Part shown: one piece after another, positions 12,117 through 23,584 of the stretch
How positions within the stretch are numbered: position 1 is the stretch's first letter
Layout of the letters: each line of letters starts with the position of its first letter
Assembly: GCF_933775445.1 (NCBI RefSeq)
Contig: NC_065874.1
Coordinates: 28,404,501-28,468,500, forward strand
Source of the DNA: Argentina anserina
Taxonomy: Eukaryota; Streptophyta; Magnoliopsida; Rosales; Rosaceae
DNA length: 64,000 bases
Direction: 5' to 3'
Notes under the pieces: model-generated
The model's input: only the letters and a program-made list of their open reading frames with translations
Databases searched by the model: none
Told to the model about the DNA's origin: nothing
Translations under genes and position numbers: made by a program

Positions 12117-12571
12117 GCTAATGAATTAGCATGAAGCAGACAATTTATGTATTACTTCATATCTAAGTATCTAACCGATCAAAAGCGTGCTATTTCTCCT
12201 TATAGTTGGCTTTCCTATCGTACTCAATTTTCTTCTTCTTCCTAATAATGAGAATCATGATCCAAATTAATACCATGGAGGCCCTTCAGAATAGAATTGC
12301 TTCTAAAGTGCACAGGTACTCTTGCTGATAAATTGTTAAGCTTACAATTTGGAAATAATTCAAACTAACCACCCATTGAGAATAGAAATTCGAGGGAAAC
12401 TATCTCCGTCATGCACTAAGAGATCGCGTCCTAAATGAAATTAATATGCTAGATTAATGATGTGTATCCTTGTTGTTCTAGGTTTCTAATTTCTACATGG
12501 AAACCAAGAAATGCCTATAAAGGAACAAACACACAGCAAACAAGACCAAGGAAGAAGAAAAACAGAACAAG
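12117..12571. other. spacer and apparent 5' UTR of the eIF1A copy
   Basis: AT-rich DNA followed by a purine-rich leader (about 12,500-12,571) directly before the eIF1A start codon. No other gene is recognised. Confidence 0.4.
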
Positions 12572-12972
12572 ATGCCGAAGAACAAAGGAAAGGGAGGCAA
12601 GAACCGGAAGAGGGGAAAGAACGAAGCAAACGAAGAGAAAAGAGAGCTTCTATTCAAAGAAGACGGTCGGTCACAATTATGTTAAACAACTGCCGACTGG
12701 AAGCCAGGTGCCACGACGGCATCACCCGCATCTGCCACATCTCTGGCAAACTGCACAAGAAAGTTTGGATCGCTACCAGCGACATTGTCCTCATCGGGCT
12801 GAGGGACTACGAGGATCATAAGGCTGATGTCCTCCACAAGTACATACCCGACGAGGCCCGGTTGTTCAAGGCTTATGGGAGGTTGGATGACTGTTTCAGA
12901 CCTAATGAGGGTGGCGATGATGACAGCGAGGGCAACGACAACAATAACATTTATGCCAGTTCATGTCTATAG
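12572..12972 (+). pseudogene. translation initiation factor eIF1A pseudogene
   Basis: The ATG at 12572 opens the family N-terminus [20 protein letters not shown] through [10 protein letters not shown]. The frame then hits a stop at 12683. Homology resumes one frame over as [20 protein letters not shown], continuing through [22 protein letters not shown] and [13 protein letters not shown] to a stop at 12970. The break lies at 12668-12681, where about 7 bases are missing relative to the expected DGQEYAQ-type segment. The C-terminus is an N/D-rich tail rather than the family's DDIDxI end. eIF1A joins the 43S complex and promotes scanning through its OB fold, most of which can still be read here. 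The copy has no introns. It may be a retrocopy, but no poly(A) tail was found. Confidence 0.85.
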
Positions 12973-14405
12973 ATTGTTGTAAAACTTGGAGGTTTTGTTT
13001 ATTGTGCTTCTTGTTTGTGTGGTATTTAGAAGGTTTGGTTACTTGTGAATCACTAAAAGTTTTGTTGTTAAACTCAATGTGTGCAACGGTATGAAATGTC
13101 ACGAAATTTGTAGTCTTGTACGACTACAATTCGACATAATTGTTTGAATTGCAATATCTATGTCTAAAACGCCTCTGTTTTTCTCCGTAGCAACTAGCAT
13201 ATATATTCTAACAAGTATAACTAGATGAAGTGATGAACAGAATTCAATATGTAAGAGTATCAAAAAGAAAGCATGAGTTGGACTGGTGCACCTTTCCTTT
13301 TTATCTAAGAAATTCCTCTCCAAGCATACAGAGTAAATGAAACCCCAAATGGCCAAATCCATCACAAATTAGCTCAATAGAACTCATGTAACCTAACAGC
13401 AATACCCCTATACAGATAGCTCACACAAACTTTCTCTAACCCATCAAGAATCAAATCAAGCACTTTATCCTCCACAACAACTCACTGTTCTTTCCAAGAA
13501 TTAATGCTCAACAACACCAATATGATATAGAACGCAATAAAAACAATAAAACTGTGTAGATTGGAATTTGCTTGAGAGTAGCAAAAAGAAATAAGAGTAA
13601 AAACACTTTAAGCATTCATAAAACCAACTAGGGCTGTTAACGATTCCAAAACGACACAAAAAAATAGAACCGTAAACCGAACCGTATTACTTAAACAGTT
13701 CGATTTTTACATTTTTAAGAATAGAAACCGTCATGATTCCAGTTCCTAAATCAATATGTTTAGTTCCTTCTGGTATCTGATTTCCTGAGCTAAAACTTGT
13801 ATCAACAGCAATAGTTCCTCGTGATTATCGCAATATGTAAATGCACTAATGTAGAAGACTTGTAAACGTCACATAGTTTGATCAAATAATGAAACTATAA
13901 AAATGTTAAACAAAATCATTCTTCCATAAAAAGTTACAAATCACAAACCAAAACATATAATATTAATTACAAATTGCGACTTGCGACTTGCACTAGGGTT
14001 TATTTACTAAATTCACATAAATATCTAATCTAACGAATCAGTATTATTTACATTTAATATCCAACAATTCTTATGTATTTTGACTCTTACAACCAAATCT
14101 ACTCGACCAAACCACACCGCCCTTAAATGATTCAGTCCCATCAGGACCAAGCCCGACTAACAACCCTAAAACCAACACATCCACACAAATCACAAAAACA
14201 GGGGCTTCCATTGATAAAATCCTAGACATCCTAAAATTGACAATGAACAACACCATGTAAGAACAACAAAAGCTTCAATTTTCATTGAAATTTTTTCGTG
14301 CCAATAGCAAAAACAAACACCTTAGATACCCAGATTTTCATCATTACATACAACTCCATCAGATCCAAACTAAACCCTAAGCACCCAGAAAACATTCACA
14401 GAAAC
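12973..14405. other. intergenic DNA with a possible hAT-end remnant near 13,640
   Basis: A stretch from 13,637 (CTAGGGCTGTTAACG, then CCGAACCGT motifs) resembles the GGTT/CCGAACC-rich subterminal DNA of hAT elements found elsewhere in the window. No matching opposite end or TSD could be paired. The right end is the 3' flank of H2A. Confidence 0.35.
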
Positions 14406-14988
14406 TTAAGCAGCCGCCTTCTTGGGAGACTTGCCGGCCTTGGATGGCGACTTGGGCTCCTTGGGAAGTCCTCCGGCCTTCTCAACCTTATTCTTGGGCA
14501 GCAGAACTGGGTTGATGTTCGGTAGCACACCTCCATGAGCAATAGTAACTCCGGCCAGAAGCTTCCCAAGCTCCTCGTCGTTTCTCACAGCCAGTAACAC
14601 ATGCCTTGGTATGATCCTGTTCTTCTTATTGTCCCTTGCTGCATTTCCAGCCAACTCCAGCACCTGAATCCAAAAACGCACAAACCAAAATTAGATCAAA
14701 ACCTCAAGGACAGAATCGGAATAATAAAATCTTAAGAAAAATGGAAAATGAAGAAGGAATTTGGGATGAGCTTACTTCAGCAGCGAGGTACTCAAGCACA
14801 GCGGCCAAGTAGACCGGAGCTCCAGAGCCGACACGCTGAGCATACCTGCCCTTCTTCAAGTAGCGGCCGATTCTGCCGACCGGAAATTGGAGGCCGGCTT
14901 TGATGGAACGAGTCACGGCCTTCTTCCTTGGACCACCGCCCTTCCTTCCGGCGGCGCCCTTCTTGATCTTACCACCGCCAGTCTCCAT
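14406..14988 (-). CDS. histone H2A, H2A.W-type with C-terminal SPKK motif
   Basis: Two exons, 14988-14776 and 14663-14406, joined across a 112-bp GT-AG intron in phase 0, give 156 residues. The ATG at 14988 yields [11 protein letters not shown]. The core reads [20 protein letters not shown], then [14 protein letters not shown] before the intron and [19 protein letters not shown] after it, with the acidic-patch region DEELGKLL. The tail carries [15 protein letters not shown]. The extended KSPKK-containing tail is the hallmark of plant H2A.W, the heterochromatin-associated variant that binds linker DNA. A shorter tail would have indicated a canonical H2A. A histone octamer lies upstream at 15227, within a plausible promoter distance. 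Confidence 0.95.
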
Positions 14989-15226
14989 TTCAAGCGAATC
15001 TGAGCACTGAATCTGAGACCCTTTTGAGAGAGGTTGACGAATGTGAGAGAGAAAGAGATTTGGAGATTTATACGGACAGTGGATTTGAGAATTGGTTTGG
15101 AGGGGTTGGGTTTTATAGAGGGGTGGTTTATTCATTTCTTGTATTTGTTGAGAGGATTCAAGAGGTTGGGAGAGAAGTGGCCGTTGGATTGGGGTGTAAT
15201 CTACGGTTTTGGGACGATTGTGTAGC

Positions 15227-15250
15227 GATCCGCGTGAAAAGAAATGGGCC
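15227..15250 (-). promoter_or_regulatory. histone octamer and CCAAT motif upstream of H2A
   Basis: GATCCGCG at 15227-15234 is the conserved octamer of plant replication-type histone promoters (CGCGGATC on the gene's strand). GGCCAATGG follows at about 15245. Both lie about 240-265 bp upstream of the H2A start codon. Confidence 0.7.
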
Positions 15251-15576
15251 AATGGGGAGCGAGCACCGCGTTTTGGTTTTTCTGCTTTTTGGGTTTTTGT
15301 GATTGAAAGGGTGTGACAAGGCCAATTGTTTTCCCGCTAAGATTTTTGGGAAATTTTTTTCAAATTTTAACGGCAGATTTTTCAATGAGGATTATTTTAG
15401 AATTATAGTGGTAGAGGTAATCTACATATTTTCATCCAATTGAAAATCTTCAAAATATTTATAAATGTAATCTACCTATATAATAATCATAACGGTTCAT
15501 ATTTGACATATTTAATTTGTCTACTAACCAACTTTATATTATGATAATAAATAAGTGGGCTTAAAAATTATATAAG

Positions 15577-15793
15577 TGTTCCGGAATAATTATTATTCTA
15601 CCATTATGTGTGTCTTAATCTTATTAGGTTTCTTGTTATAGATAGATTCACATCTCTGTAATAGATTAGGACTCCAAATCATACGGGATTATGGTTATGT
15701 AATGTCTATATATAGGTCTCATTATCAATCAATAAACAGTTACGTTATGTTCAATGACATTGTTATTATTCTCGTTTTGTTCCTCCTCAAACA
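15577..15793 (+). repeat. 5' LTR of copia element (217 bp)
   Basis: Begins TGTTCCGG and ends CCTCAAACA, and is the same length as the 3' LTR at 22037-22253. I count about 26 mismatches between the two, or roughly 88% identity. A TATATATAG motif near 15710 could be the promoter. The TSD base run ATAAG (15572-15576) precedes it. Confidence 0.93.
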
Positions 15794-17679
15794 CGTTATC
15801 ATGCACTTTGCTCTATAGTGTCTGAGCGACGAGGTCACCACCACCATAATATTAAATCCCAACCCTCAAATCTTATGCTCCGGCAGCCTTTTCTTCCTTG
15901 TGGCATGGCCGGAAAAGTTGAGCAACCAACAAATTATTGTCGGAAACGAAAAACAATCAGAAAAACGAAGTTGATAAGGGCACCCACATATTTGATCTGG
16001 ACACCCCATCTTCTTCCTCCGCCTCCATTTTTTACGCACAACAGCTGCCCCGTCGATCTAGCAGGACGGACCCAAAATCGAGGACGCCTCCATGCGACTT
16101 GCATGTGACGACCCAGATCCCGGCGACGCTCTCTTTTCCCGTCACCTTGATGCACGATACACAACACATTGATGTCGTTCGCACCGCCCTTCACAGACTA
16201 GATGTCGTCGAATTCCCTTAACCCGACAAGTCTCAAAGCTCCTCCGGCGCCCTTGAATTCAACGCACCGCTTTGCAGTTCTCGATCCTTGTCAAGCCTTC
16301 CCGATGCCTTGCGCTTCAGACATCCCCACGCTTCCCGGCGGTCCAGCCATGCCCTGGTTATGTAGATCCATAACCCGACCCGATTCTCTCAAGCCTGACC
16401 CGACCCGACCTACCAATATCAGCCCAAATAATCTTTGGGCCTTTACACTTACTTTTTTTCCTTTTTCTCTATTTCATGATTTAATCATTTTCTTTGCACG
16501 TTTTAGTTACTAACTAAGTTTCACGTGCTCTTATAGGAAAAAGATCATTTGTCGTATCATAGTGATGACATACATATTAGAGATAGACATTATTTTAGCA
16601 ATCTGTACATTGTTTCAAGCGTATCCTCAAGAGATTTATATGTCATCAATACGACGATCAAAAACTGACGATCGATTTTCACAACAATTTAATTATATGC
16701 GGTCTATTTGGGAGACCTACAAGTATGTTTTTCTTAAAGTTGTTATTTTTGAACATATATATATATATATAATATCGTGCGCTATTACCTTCTTCATGTC
16801 TCATTTTCGGCCTTTCTTATATCGCCGATGAGACCAAAGAGGGATATGATTCCCCTCTTGGTCGACGTTTTTCGTGTGACGGTCCTGAGGGAGTCACGTT
16901 ATTATTTAAAGGGAAGAAATCGATTTCGTGTGGTTGTCTGAGTACACCGTTGTTTTGGGTGCGATCATGAGAATCGCAGATATACATCGATTATTTTGTG
17001 ACCATATACATCACAACTCTTCTAATTCTGGTTACATACTTGAATAATTTCGATTATTCGAAACCTATACATCCCTCGTTTCTTATGGATGCGTCGCTAT
17101 CGTGACTGTTATTTGAATGTTTAAGTTTTTTTTTTTAAACTCAGGTCTATAAACGATAATTCCAAGGTCTACGTACTCATTTATCTGAGTTGAAATTCAT
17201 TACTCTGAAGCAGCACTATTTATTGACAAAAGATCCCAAAAATAACAAATTATATGGGACACACTTAACATGGTTCAATAATCGTCTATGACATTGTATT
17301 ACCAGAGTGGACCTTGATGCATGTTCCACATCCAAGAAATACATGCCATTTTTAGCACCTATATTTATTTCTTGAGGGAATTTTGGAGATGGAAACGTAA
17401 CATTCTTCCATTCTCAAGTAAGCAAATTTTTGAGCCTCAGGCTAAGGCTCTGCTCGATCCGATATGCAAGATTTTGTTGCTACCGACTTTTGATTAGTTA
17501 ATCTATTTTGACTATGTCTTTTGCTTACTATTTTTCAAGTATGACGTTGGCATTGCCATGTTTCTTACTCGATTTTGTTGCTACCGACTTTTGATTAGTC
17601 AATCTATTTTGGCTGCATCCCCTCCGTCACAGGAGCTTGTGATGTCTCCCGTGTTTTCTACTGCCTCCATGGCAATCTC

Positions 17680-18008
17680 TAAGGCTCATCTCTTGTTTTA
17701 CAAAGCTTGTGCTCTTGCTAAATTTCAAGGAAGTCCTTCATTTGATAAGGCTCCAACCGAGAACATTATATTCTTACAAAGTATTTAAGGTGACATTAGT
17801 AGACCCTATCCAACCGAATGCGGACATTTTTATGGTATTTTTATGGTATAGGTTAAGAGCATCGACGCGTTGGTCACACGTCGCTTTACTATCCACAAGG
17901 AATGTTGCATTTGCTAAGTTTTTAGCTATGATCATCATACTAAGGGCTCACCACCCTTCCCATCCTTTCAAATCTATTCGATTGGATACTGTTGGAGCGT
18001 TCACCTAA
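17680..18008 (+). pseudogene. copia integrase remnant
   Basis: The zinc-binding end (CALAKFQGSPSFDKAP) and catalytic-core pieces (ASTRWSHVALLSTRNVAFAK, then HPFKSIRLDTVGAF) are readable but lie in different frames with a stop between them. In intact relatives the last segment reads as an S-I-R-L-D-N-x-G-E-F-T motif, so the catalytic Asp survives here and the glutamate-side motif is altered. Coding stops at the junction with the nested GC-rich repeat at about 18,009. Confidence 0.85.
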
Positions 18009-19830
18009 AGCGGGCCTTACGGGCTTTTGTGGGCCGGACCGGGTCGGGCCTTGCGGGCTTGTATTGGAAAAAAATATGTTACTCTAATTTAAGGATTTGA
18101 AACAATTAAATAATTATTAGAAAATATTCTTTAAAAAAGTCACAAATAAATTATAGTTTTGAAATATTGTCGATCGATACCAATAGATGTGATCGATATA
18201 TATATTTAGGGAATATGTAAAAATTTCATCCAATTCGGACCTCGTTTAACAGTCGGAATTTTCGGTCAAGTAAAAAAAAGATGCGTTTTCACATAATAAA
18301 ACCCCATTGACCGGGACTTTGCGAAGTGTGTTTTCTCGTTACGACCACGCACGATTGGTGACAAAAATTAGGTGATTTCAAATATGTAAACATATTTCCA
18401 CATTCGCATCTTGATAATGGGTCCCCCCTTATGACATATTAGTGTTGTTTTTGATTTACCGGAAATTCCGACGGTCAAACGGGTTCCGAATTGGATGAAA
18501 TTTTAAAATGATCATTACATATATATAATGATCATATCGTATGGTGTCGATCGATTCCGAGAAGTTTCCTTCATATAGTCGCTTCATAATGCGATAGTTT
18601 ATTATAAATCTAATATAAAGGTTATAATACATTAGTAGACACTTCGGCGATCGAAAACTCCAATTCAAAATATGGTCGTTCGACACTAGTAGATGTGATC
18701 GGTATATATATTTAGGGAACACGTAAAAATTTCGTCCGTTTTGGACATGATTTGACCGTTCGTACCAACGGTCAACTAAAAAATAGGCGTTTTGACATAT
18801 TGAAACCGCATTGACCGGGCCTTTGCCAAATAGATTTCTTCAGTGTGACAGCGCACAATAGGTAAAAAAATTAGGTGATTTCAGATATGCAAACGGCTGT
18901 CGACGTTCGCATATTTGTAATAGGTCCTCCCTTAGAGCATATTAGTGATGTTTTTGATTTACCGAAAATTCTGACTGTCAAACGAAGTTCGAATTGGATG
19001 AAATTTTTACAGGGTCACTAAATATATATACAATCACATCGGCTGGTGTCGATCGATCCCGAGAAGTTTCTTTCATATAGTCGCTTCATAATGCGATAGT
19101 TTTATTATAAACCTAATATAAAGGTTATGATACATTGGTGGACGCTTCAGCGATCAATAACTTCAGTTAGAAATATGGTCGGTCGATACCAGCAGATGTG
19201 ATTAGTATATATATTTAGGGAACCCGTAAAAATTTCGTCTGTTTTGGATATTGTTTAACCGTCCGTACCTACGGTAAAAAAAAGGTGTTTTGACATATTA
19301 AAATCCTAATTTACGGGGGCTGTGCCAAATAGGTTTCCTTAGTGCGACCGCACACAATCGGTGACAAAAATTAGGTGATTTCAGATATGCAAACGACTTT
19401 CGGTGTTCGCATTTTGGTAATGAGTATTCTCTTATGACATATTAGTGTTGTTTTTGGTTTACCGGAAATTCCAACGGTTAAACGAGGTCCGAATTGGATG
19501 AAATTTTTACAGGGTCACTACATATATATACCGATCATATCGACTGGTGTCGATCGATCCCGAGAAATTTACTTCATATAGTTGCTTCATAATGCGATAG
19601 TTTTATTATAAACCTAATAAAATATGTATGTATAATATTTTATTATTTGGCGGGTTTTTACGGGCCGGGCCGTGCGGGCCTTACGGGATTTGGTGGGCTG
19701 GGCCGGGTTTCACACCTCTGATTTAAACTCGGCCCTCTACCCACGGAAGCGGGCTTTAGCGGGCTTTTCCGCGGGGCCCGGTAAAAACCCGTCGGGCTTG
19801 TGGGCCTTCGCGGGTTAAATAATGAGGCAT
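18009..19830 (+). mobile_element. hAT-derived insertion carrying 505-bp palindromic tandem repeats
   Basis: It begins in GGGCC-rich DNA (18,012-18,060) and ends in similar DNA containing GGGTTTCACACCTCTG (to 19,720), which read on the other strand is CAGAGGTGTGAAACCC, a hAT-type terminus. The matching left CAGAGG terminus is missing, and more GGGC-rich DNA runs on to about 19,830, so the insertion is truncated or composite. Between the ends lie three tandem units. Copia coding on the left stops within integrase, and on the right it resumes well downstream, so host DNA was also lost. Confidence 0.7.
18170..19620 (+). repeat. tandem repeat, three units of about 505 bp, each an imperfect palindrome
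   Basis: The landmark AGATGTGAT recurs at 18,185, 18,691 and 19,194, giving spacings of 506 and 503. Inside each unit, a forward arm of about 100 bp (for example 18,172-18,275) returns as its reverse complement about 280 bp later (18,457-18,556), on either side of a unique middle. The same family appears inverted at 53,776-54,690 and as a fragment at 38,600-38,860. No open reading frame spans a unit. Confidence 0.88.
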
Positions 19831-19849
19831 ATACCGTTGTTAGAAGGAG

Positions 19850-20820
19850 ATATGGAATCCTCTCATTCCAGTTTTAACGCCAGGAATTGACGTGGTATGG
19901 CCCTATGTCTCATTAAGATCATGCACTACTCAAAGTGAGCAAATGTGCAACGCATTATTGACCTCCATAAAGTCAAAGATTCGATGCTAAATGACTTTAC
20001 CGATATTGCGAAAGTGACGAGATCACACATAAATGTTGTGAAGTGTCGGTAAGGTTGAGACTCTCAATATATGAGAGAATTTCATATGACCTGGTCCTAG
20101 CACCTTTGACACCATCCCTGACAGTGGGAAGGAAGTCGGCGATGCTACCGTCGTACGCTGTGGTGTTGTCGGCGCCCGTGGTATTACACTACATAACAAA
20201 GGCGGCAAACACAAAGATGGACTAGTAAGGGTCATAGCTTCGGTCTTGGCTCCTACCTAGATGAGGGGGAGACCTTTATTCTGTGGAATCAAAACCAGAA
20301 AGAAGTGAGGTGCGTACGCACAAGTATTTCGCCTATCATCAAGAGATATTTTCTAAACATGTGTATCAACTAAGTTTTTGTGGGACGCTACAGACTCCTT
20401 TTGTTGATGTTAGAGAATAATATAAATCTCTCAAATTGATTGTATAAAGCGCTCACGTGTGTTTAATGGATTGATGTCTCATGATTGATAATGTATTCAC
20501 TTATGCTCTTATTCCGCTGTAAAGTATCAACGATGAGCAACTTGACCGAAATGGAAAGAATCAATACATGCTGAACTAGACTTGTTATGTTAGTCATTGT
20601 TCATAAGTGTAATGAGAAAGATGAAGTCATGCGATATTTGCAGGACTTATGGCGCAAAGATTGTCTCATTATCCTAGTATTGACTACGATGAGTTATATT
20701 CTCTTGTAATGGATATGATTGTTTTCCGCTACTTAATCAATAGTAGTGTCCATGAAAACTGATTTGCAGCATATGATAGTGGTCATAGAATATATGTAAA
20801 TGCCTCCAGACCACAGAGAG
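19850..20820 (+). pseudogene. copia integrase-RT linker and reverse transcriptase remnant
   Basis: Readable pieces include IIDLHKVKDSMLNDFTDIAK and KVTRSHI (about 19,955-20,035), which form the conserved linker of this copia lineage. RT follows with SIDYDELYSLVMDMIVFRYL (about 20,678-20,740). Frames shift between the pieces, and no YxDD active site was recognised. This supports the copia call and shows the polyprotein gene is inactive. Confidence 0.75.
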
Positions 20821-22036
20821 CTTATGTAATAAGATTGCGACGTTCGAGAGAACGTAGTACAATCGGTTGCAAGAACTTATACCCATATGTGTTCATATGA
20901 AAGCTAATTCTAGATTCTCGATTCCGTTTAAGTAAAGATGATGAGGAGATTCAATGAGCTATGGTTACATGCATGTAAGTGTCGTTGGGACACTATTACT
21001 TTCATTATGATGTGATTAATTATGCGCATATGCATCGTCATTGGACTTGCATTGCTCCTTTGACATGGGTTTAGTTCTACACTTCGTGAACCAACACAAA
21101 TTCTATCCACAACAACGCCGCCAGCAGCTCCAGCAACATCAATATACGCCTTGGTGCAGTAGTCGACACTGGCAGCATAGAGGATGCATACAGTTCCGTC
21201 TCTGACCAAAATTAGTCATTCATTGGTCAATTCCCCCATTCATTCGTGAAAGACACATTAAATATGACAAATCAGAATATGTCCAATTTCGTAAGTCAAC
21301 TTCAACGAGACCTACAGAACAGTTCGCTCAATGAAATATGGTGAATTTGGTACTATTGGAAAAGGTCTATGTGTCTACTTTCCAGGGACATCAACCATTT
21401 GTTCATAGCTATCGTATTGAGTGTGTTATGGCCGTTTTAGCAAAATAGGACAATTCTTTCTGGGAAATTTGCAAGTCAGTCAACTTCGACAAAGCACTAT
21501 GAACTGCTCCGATCGAATTAGGTTGTGAACTTTATATCATTGGAAAGCCATGGGTGTATACTTTCCATAACATTTTACTGTTTGCTGATACCTATTATGA
21601 TGAAGAAGTTATGGTTGTTTAAGTGAGTGAAGGTCATTCTACCCGAGAATCTGATTTTCATTGCAAACTCTTGTTATGCAATCTTGTTTCCTAAGATCTA
21701 AGTTTGGCTATGTATAGCATGTATGATCTAAGGATATGTGGCGAGATTAATGATTAATCATTAGCCCAAGACTACGTTTGAGAAGCTAGTAATGAACATT
21801 GTATACGTTGTTCTTTGTACTCCATGATTAAGGCACTAATCAGGAGGAGTTATTTCATAGGCTTCAGGAGGAGTCTTCCTCACATGATGTTATCAAATGT
21901 AGATGGTGTTTTGTGCTATTTTCCCTTCGATCAAGCTTTTATTTTTACCCAAGAGGTTTTTATTTTGCTTGATAAGGTTTTTATCGAGACAACGATGTGT
22001 GCACCATGCAACCTAAGCATGCGACACAAGGGAGAG

Positions 22037-22253
22037 TGTTATGGGATAATTATTATTCTACTCTTGTGTGTGTCTTAGCCTTTTTAGGTTTCATGTTAGA
22101 AATAGATTCGCATCTCTGTAATAGATTAGAACTATGAATTCTACGGGATTGTGGTTATGTAATGCCTATATATAGGTCTCATTATCAATCAATAAACAGT
22201 TACGTTATGTTCTATTACAATATTATTATTCTCGTTTCGTTCCTCCTCAAACA
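22037..22253 (+). repeat. 3' LTR of copia element (217 bp)
   Basis: Begins TGTTATGG directly after the purine-rich tract and ends CCTCAAACA, followed by the duplicated target ATAAG (22254-22258). It is identical in length to the 5' LTR. Confidence 0.93.
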
Positions 22254-22258
22254 ATAAG

Positions 22259-23571
22259 TAATATATATAAGCCTAAAAATAAATAAACATAGTGAGATAT
22301 AAAAATGTGATCAAAAAGTATATCTAATTAATCATTATTTAGATAATCTTAAATATAGGTGTGTAGGTTATCCCTACTACTATGAAGCGAACAACCAAAG
22401 TTTCACCAAATTGTGAACTTCCGGATCAATCCCTCTGTTAGAGACTCTCACAAAAAACAACTAGGGCTATGATGGTAAAAAATAGAAAATGAAAAGAAAT
22501 TATATTATGTACATGTTGAGGAAAATTGAGAGAGCACATATATACTCACTCAATAACCACCCACTTTCTCATTCTCATATCATTGTGTGTGCAGTTTCTA
22601 GTCTTCTAATTAAGGGTACAGTAAAAGGAGAAAAATAAGATTAGGATTCAGTGTGGATTTTATGCTTTTAGGTGCTGCTCATATCCACCATTTTATTATT
22701 GTTTTACGTTATTGGGTTTCCAGTTTGGGCTTAAGATTAAAATCTCCGACAACAAATGGTTATGAGCATTTTGTGTTTCAGTAACCAACCACACCATGCA
22801 CACATCTACAAACCATAAGAGTGTAATTGTGACTTGGGTCCACCTGTGTGGGATAATTGTTCAAATAAATATATAAACTTCACATTTTTGAATGTACAAT
22901 AATTTACATATGTATTTTCCTATTGTGCTTCGAGTACACATACCAGAGCGGAAAAAGAAAAAGAATCTCTCTATTACTTTGAGAAGAGAATCGTTGGTTT
23001 GACCGACGGACTACGTGGGAAATACGAGATCTAGGCAAGCCGCTACACCTTAGGTGCCTTTCCCTTTTTCGATAGAATAACTACTTATGTTTTCTTAGAT
23101 AGCGGTCGATCGGTTCGCATCTATGGTCAATCACTAGGTCTGCGGATCTATTCTTCTATACGATAAATTGCCATCTCGTAGCACCACCACGACCTACGAC
23201 ATGTTCGTGCTCTTTTGAGTATTAATAATATGTCCTCAACTTTATGGTATTTCCGTTTTTATTAAAAATGCTTATTTGAGTCAACCACTTAACCCCAACA
23301 AAACTCTAAGAAGCCTCTTTATAAATAACGTTTGTTACATGTCGAAATAAGTTTTTTTAAGGAATGTCAAAATAAGTTTAAATTCAACAACTTATATAAA
23401 CACATAGCCATGATAAAGAAAAAAAGTAAAAATATGACATGCTAGAAATATCAATCATTCTCATCACATCATCAAATAAATTACGTCATAATCTTAAAAT
23501 TATCCTCTTCTCGGACTCCTGTTCTTTTGAATCAACGCAAACTAAGTGAATTTAAAACTATTGTATGCTTA
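22259..23571. other. intergenic DNA, nothing recognised
   Basis: AT-rich with scattered short frames. No transposon ends or conserved coding segments were found between the copia element and the retroposed insert. Confidence 0.4.
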
Positions 23572-23584
23572 AACGTGTTGCAAC

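Larger units (their letters stand above)
15577..22253 (+). mobile_element. old Ty1/copia LTR retrotransposon, degenerate and nested
   Basis: The 6.7-kb element has 217-bp LTRs, a 5-bp target duplication ATAAG (15572-15576 and 22254-22258) and a purine-rich primer site (ACAAGGGAGAG) just before the 3' LTR. Order on the + strand: a 5' region without a recognisable gag; integrase at 17,680-18,008; hAT-derived sequence at 18,009-19,830 that also replaces part of integrase and downstream coding; the linker between integrase and RT at 19,850-20,200; an RT core at 20,644-20,820; then sequence without a clear RNase H; then the family's usual pre-PPT tail (21,815-22,030). Integrase before reverse transcriptase is copia order. 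Frames are broken throughout, so it is dead. Confidence 0.93.

Noticed and set aside
13637..14010. Possible hAT element beginning CTAGGGCTGTTAACG
   Set aside because: No opposite terminus or 8-bp duplication could be paired, so it stays a remnant at best.
16758..16771. Short (TA)n run within the copia element
   Set aside because: Only about seven dinucleotides, which is ordinary for this AT content.
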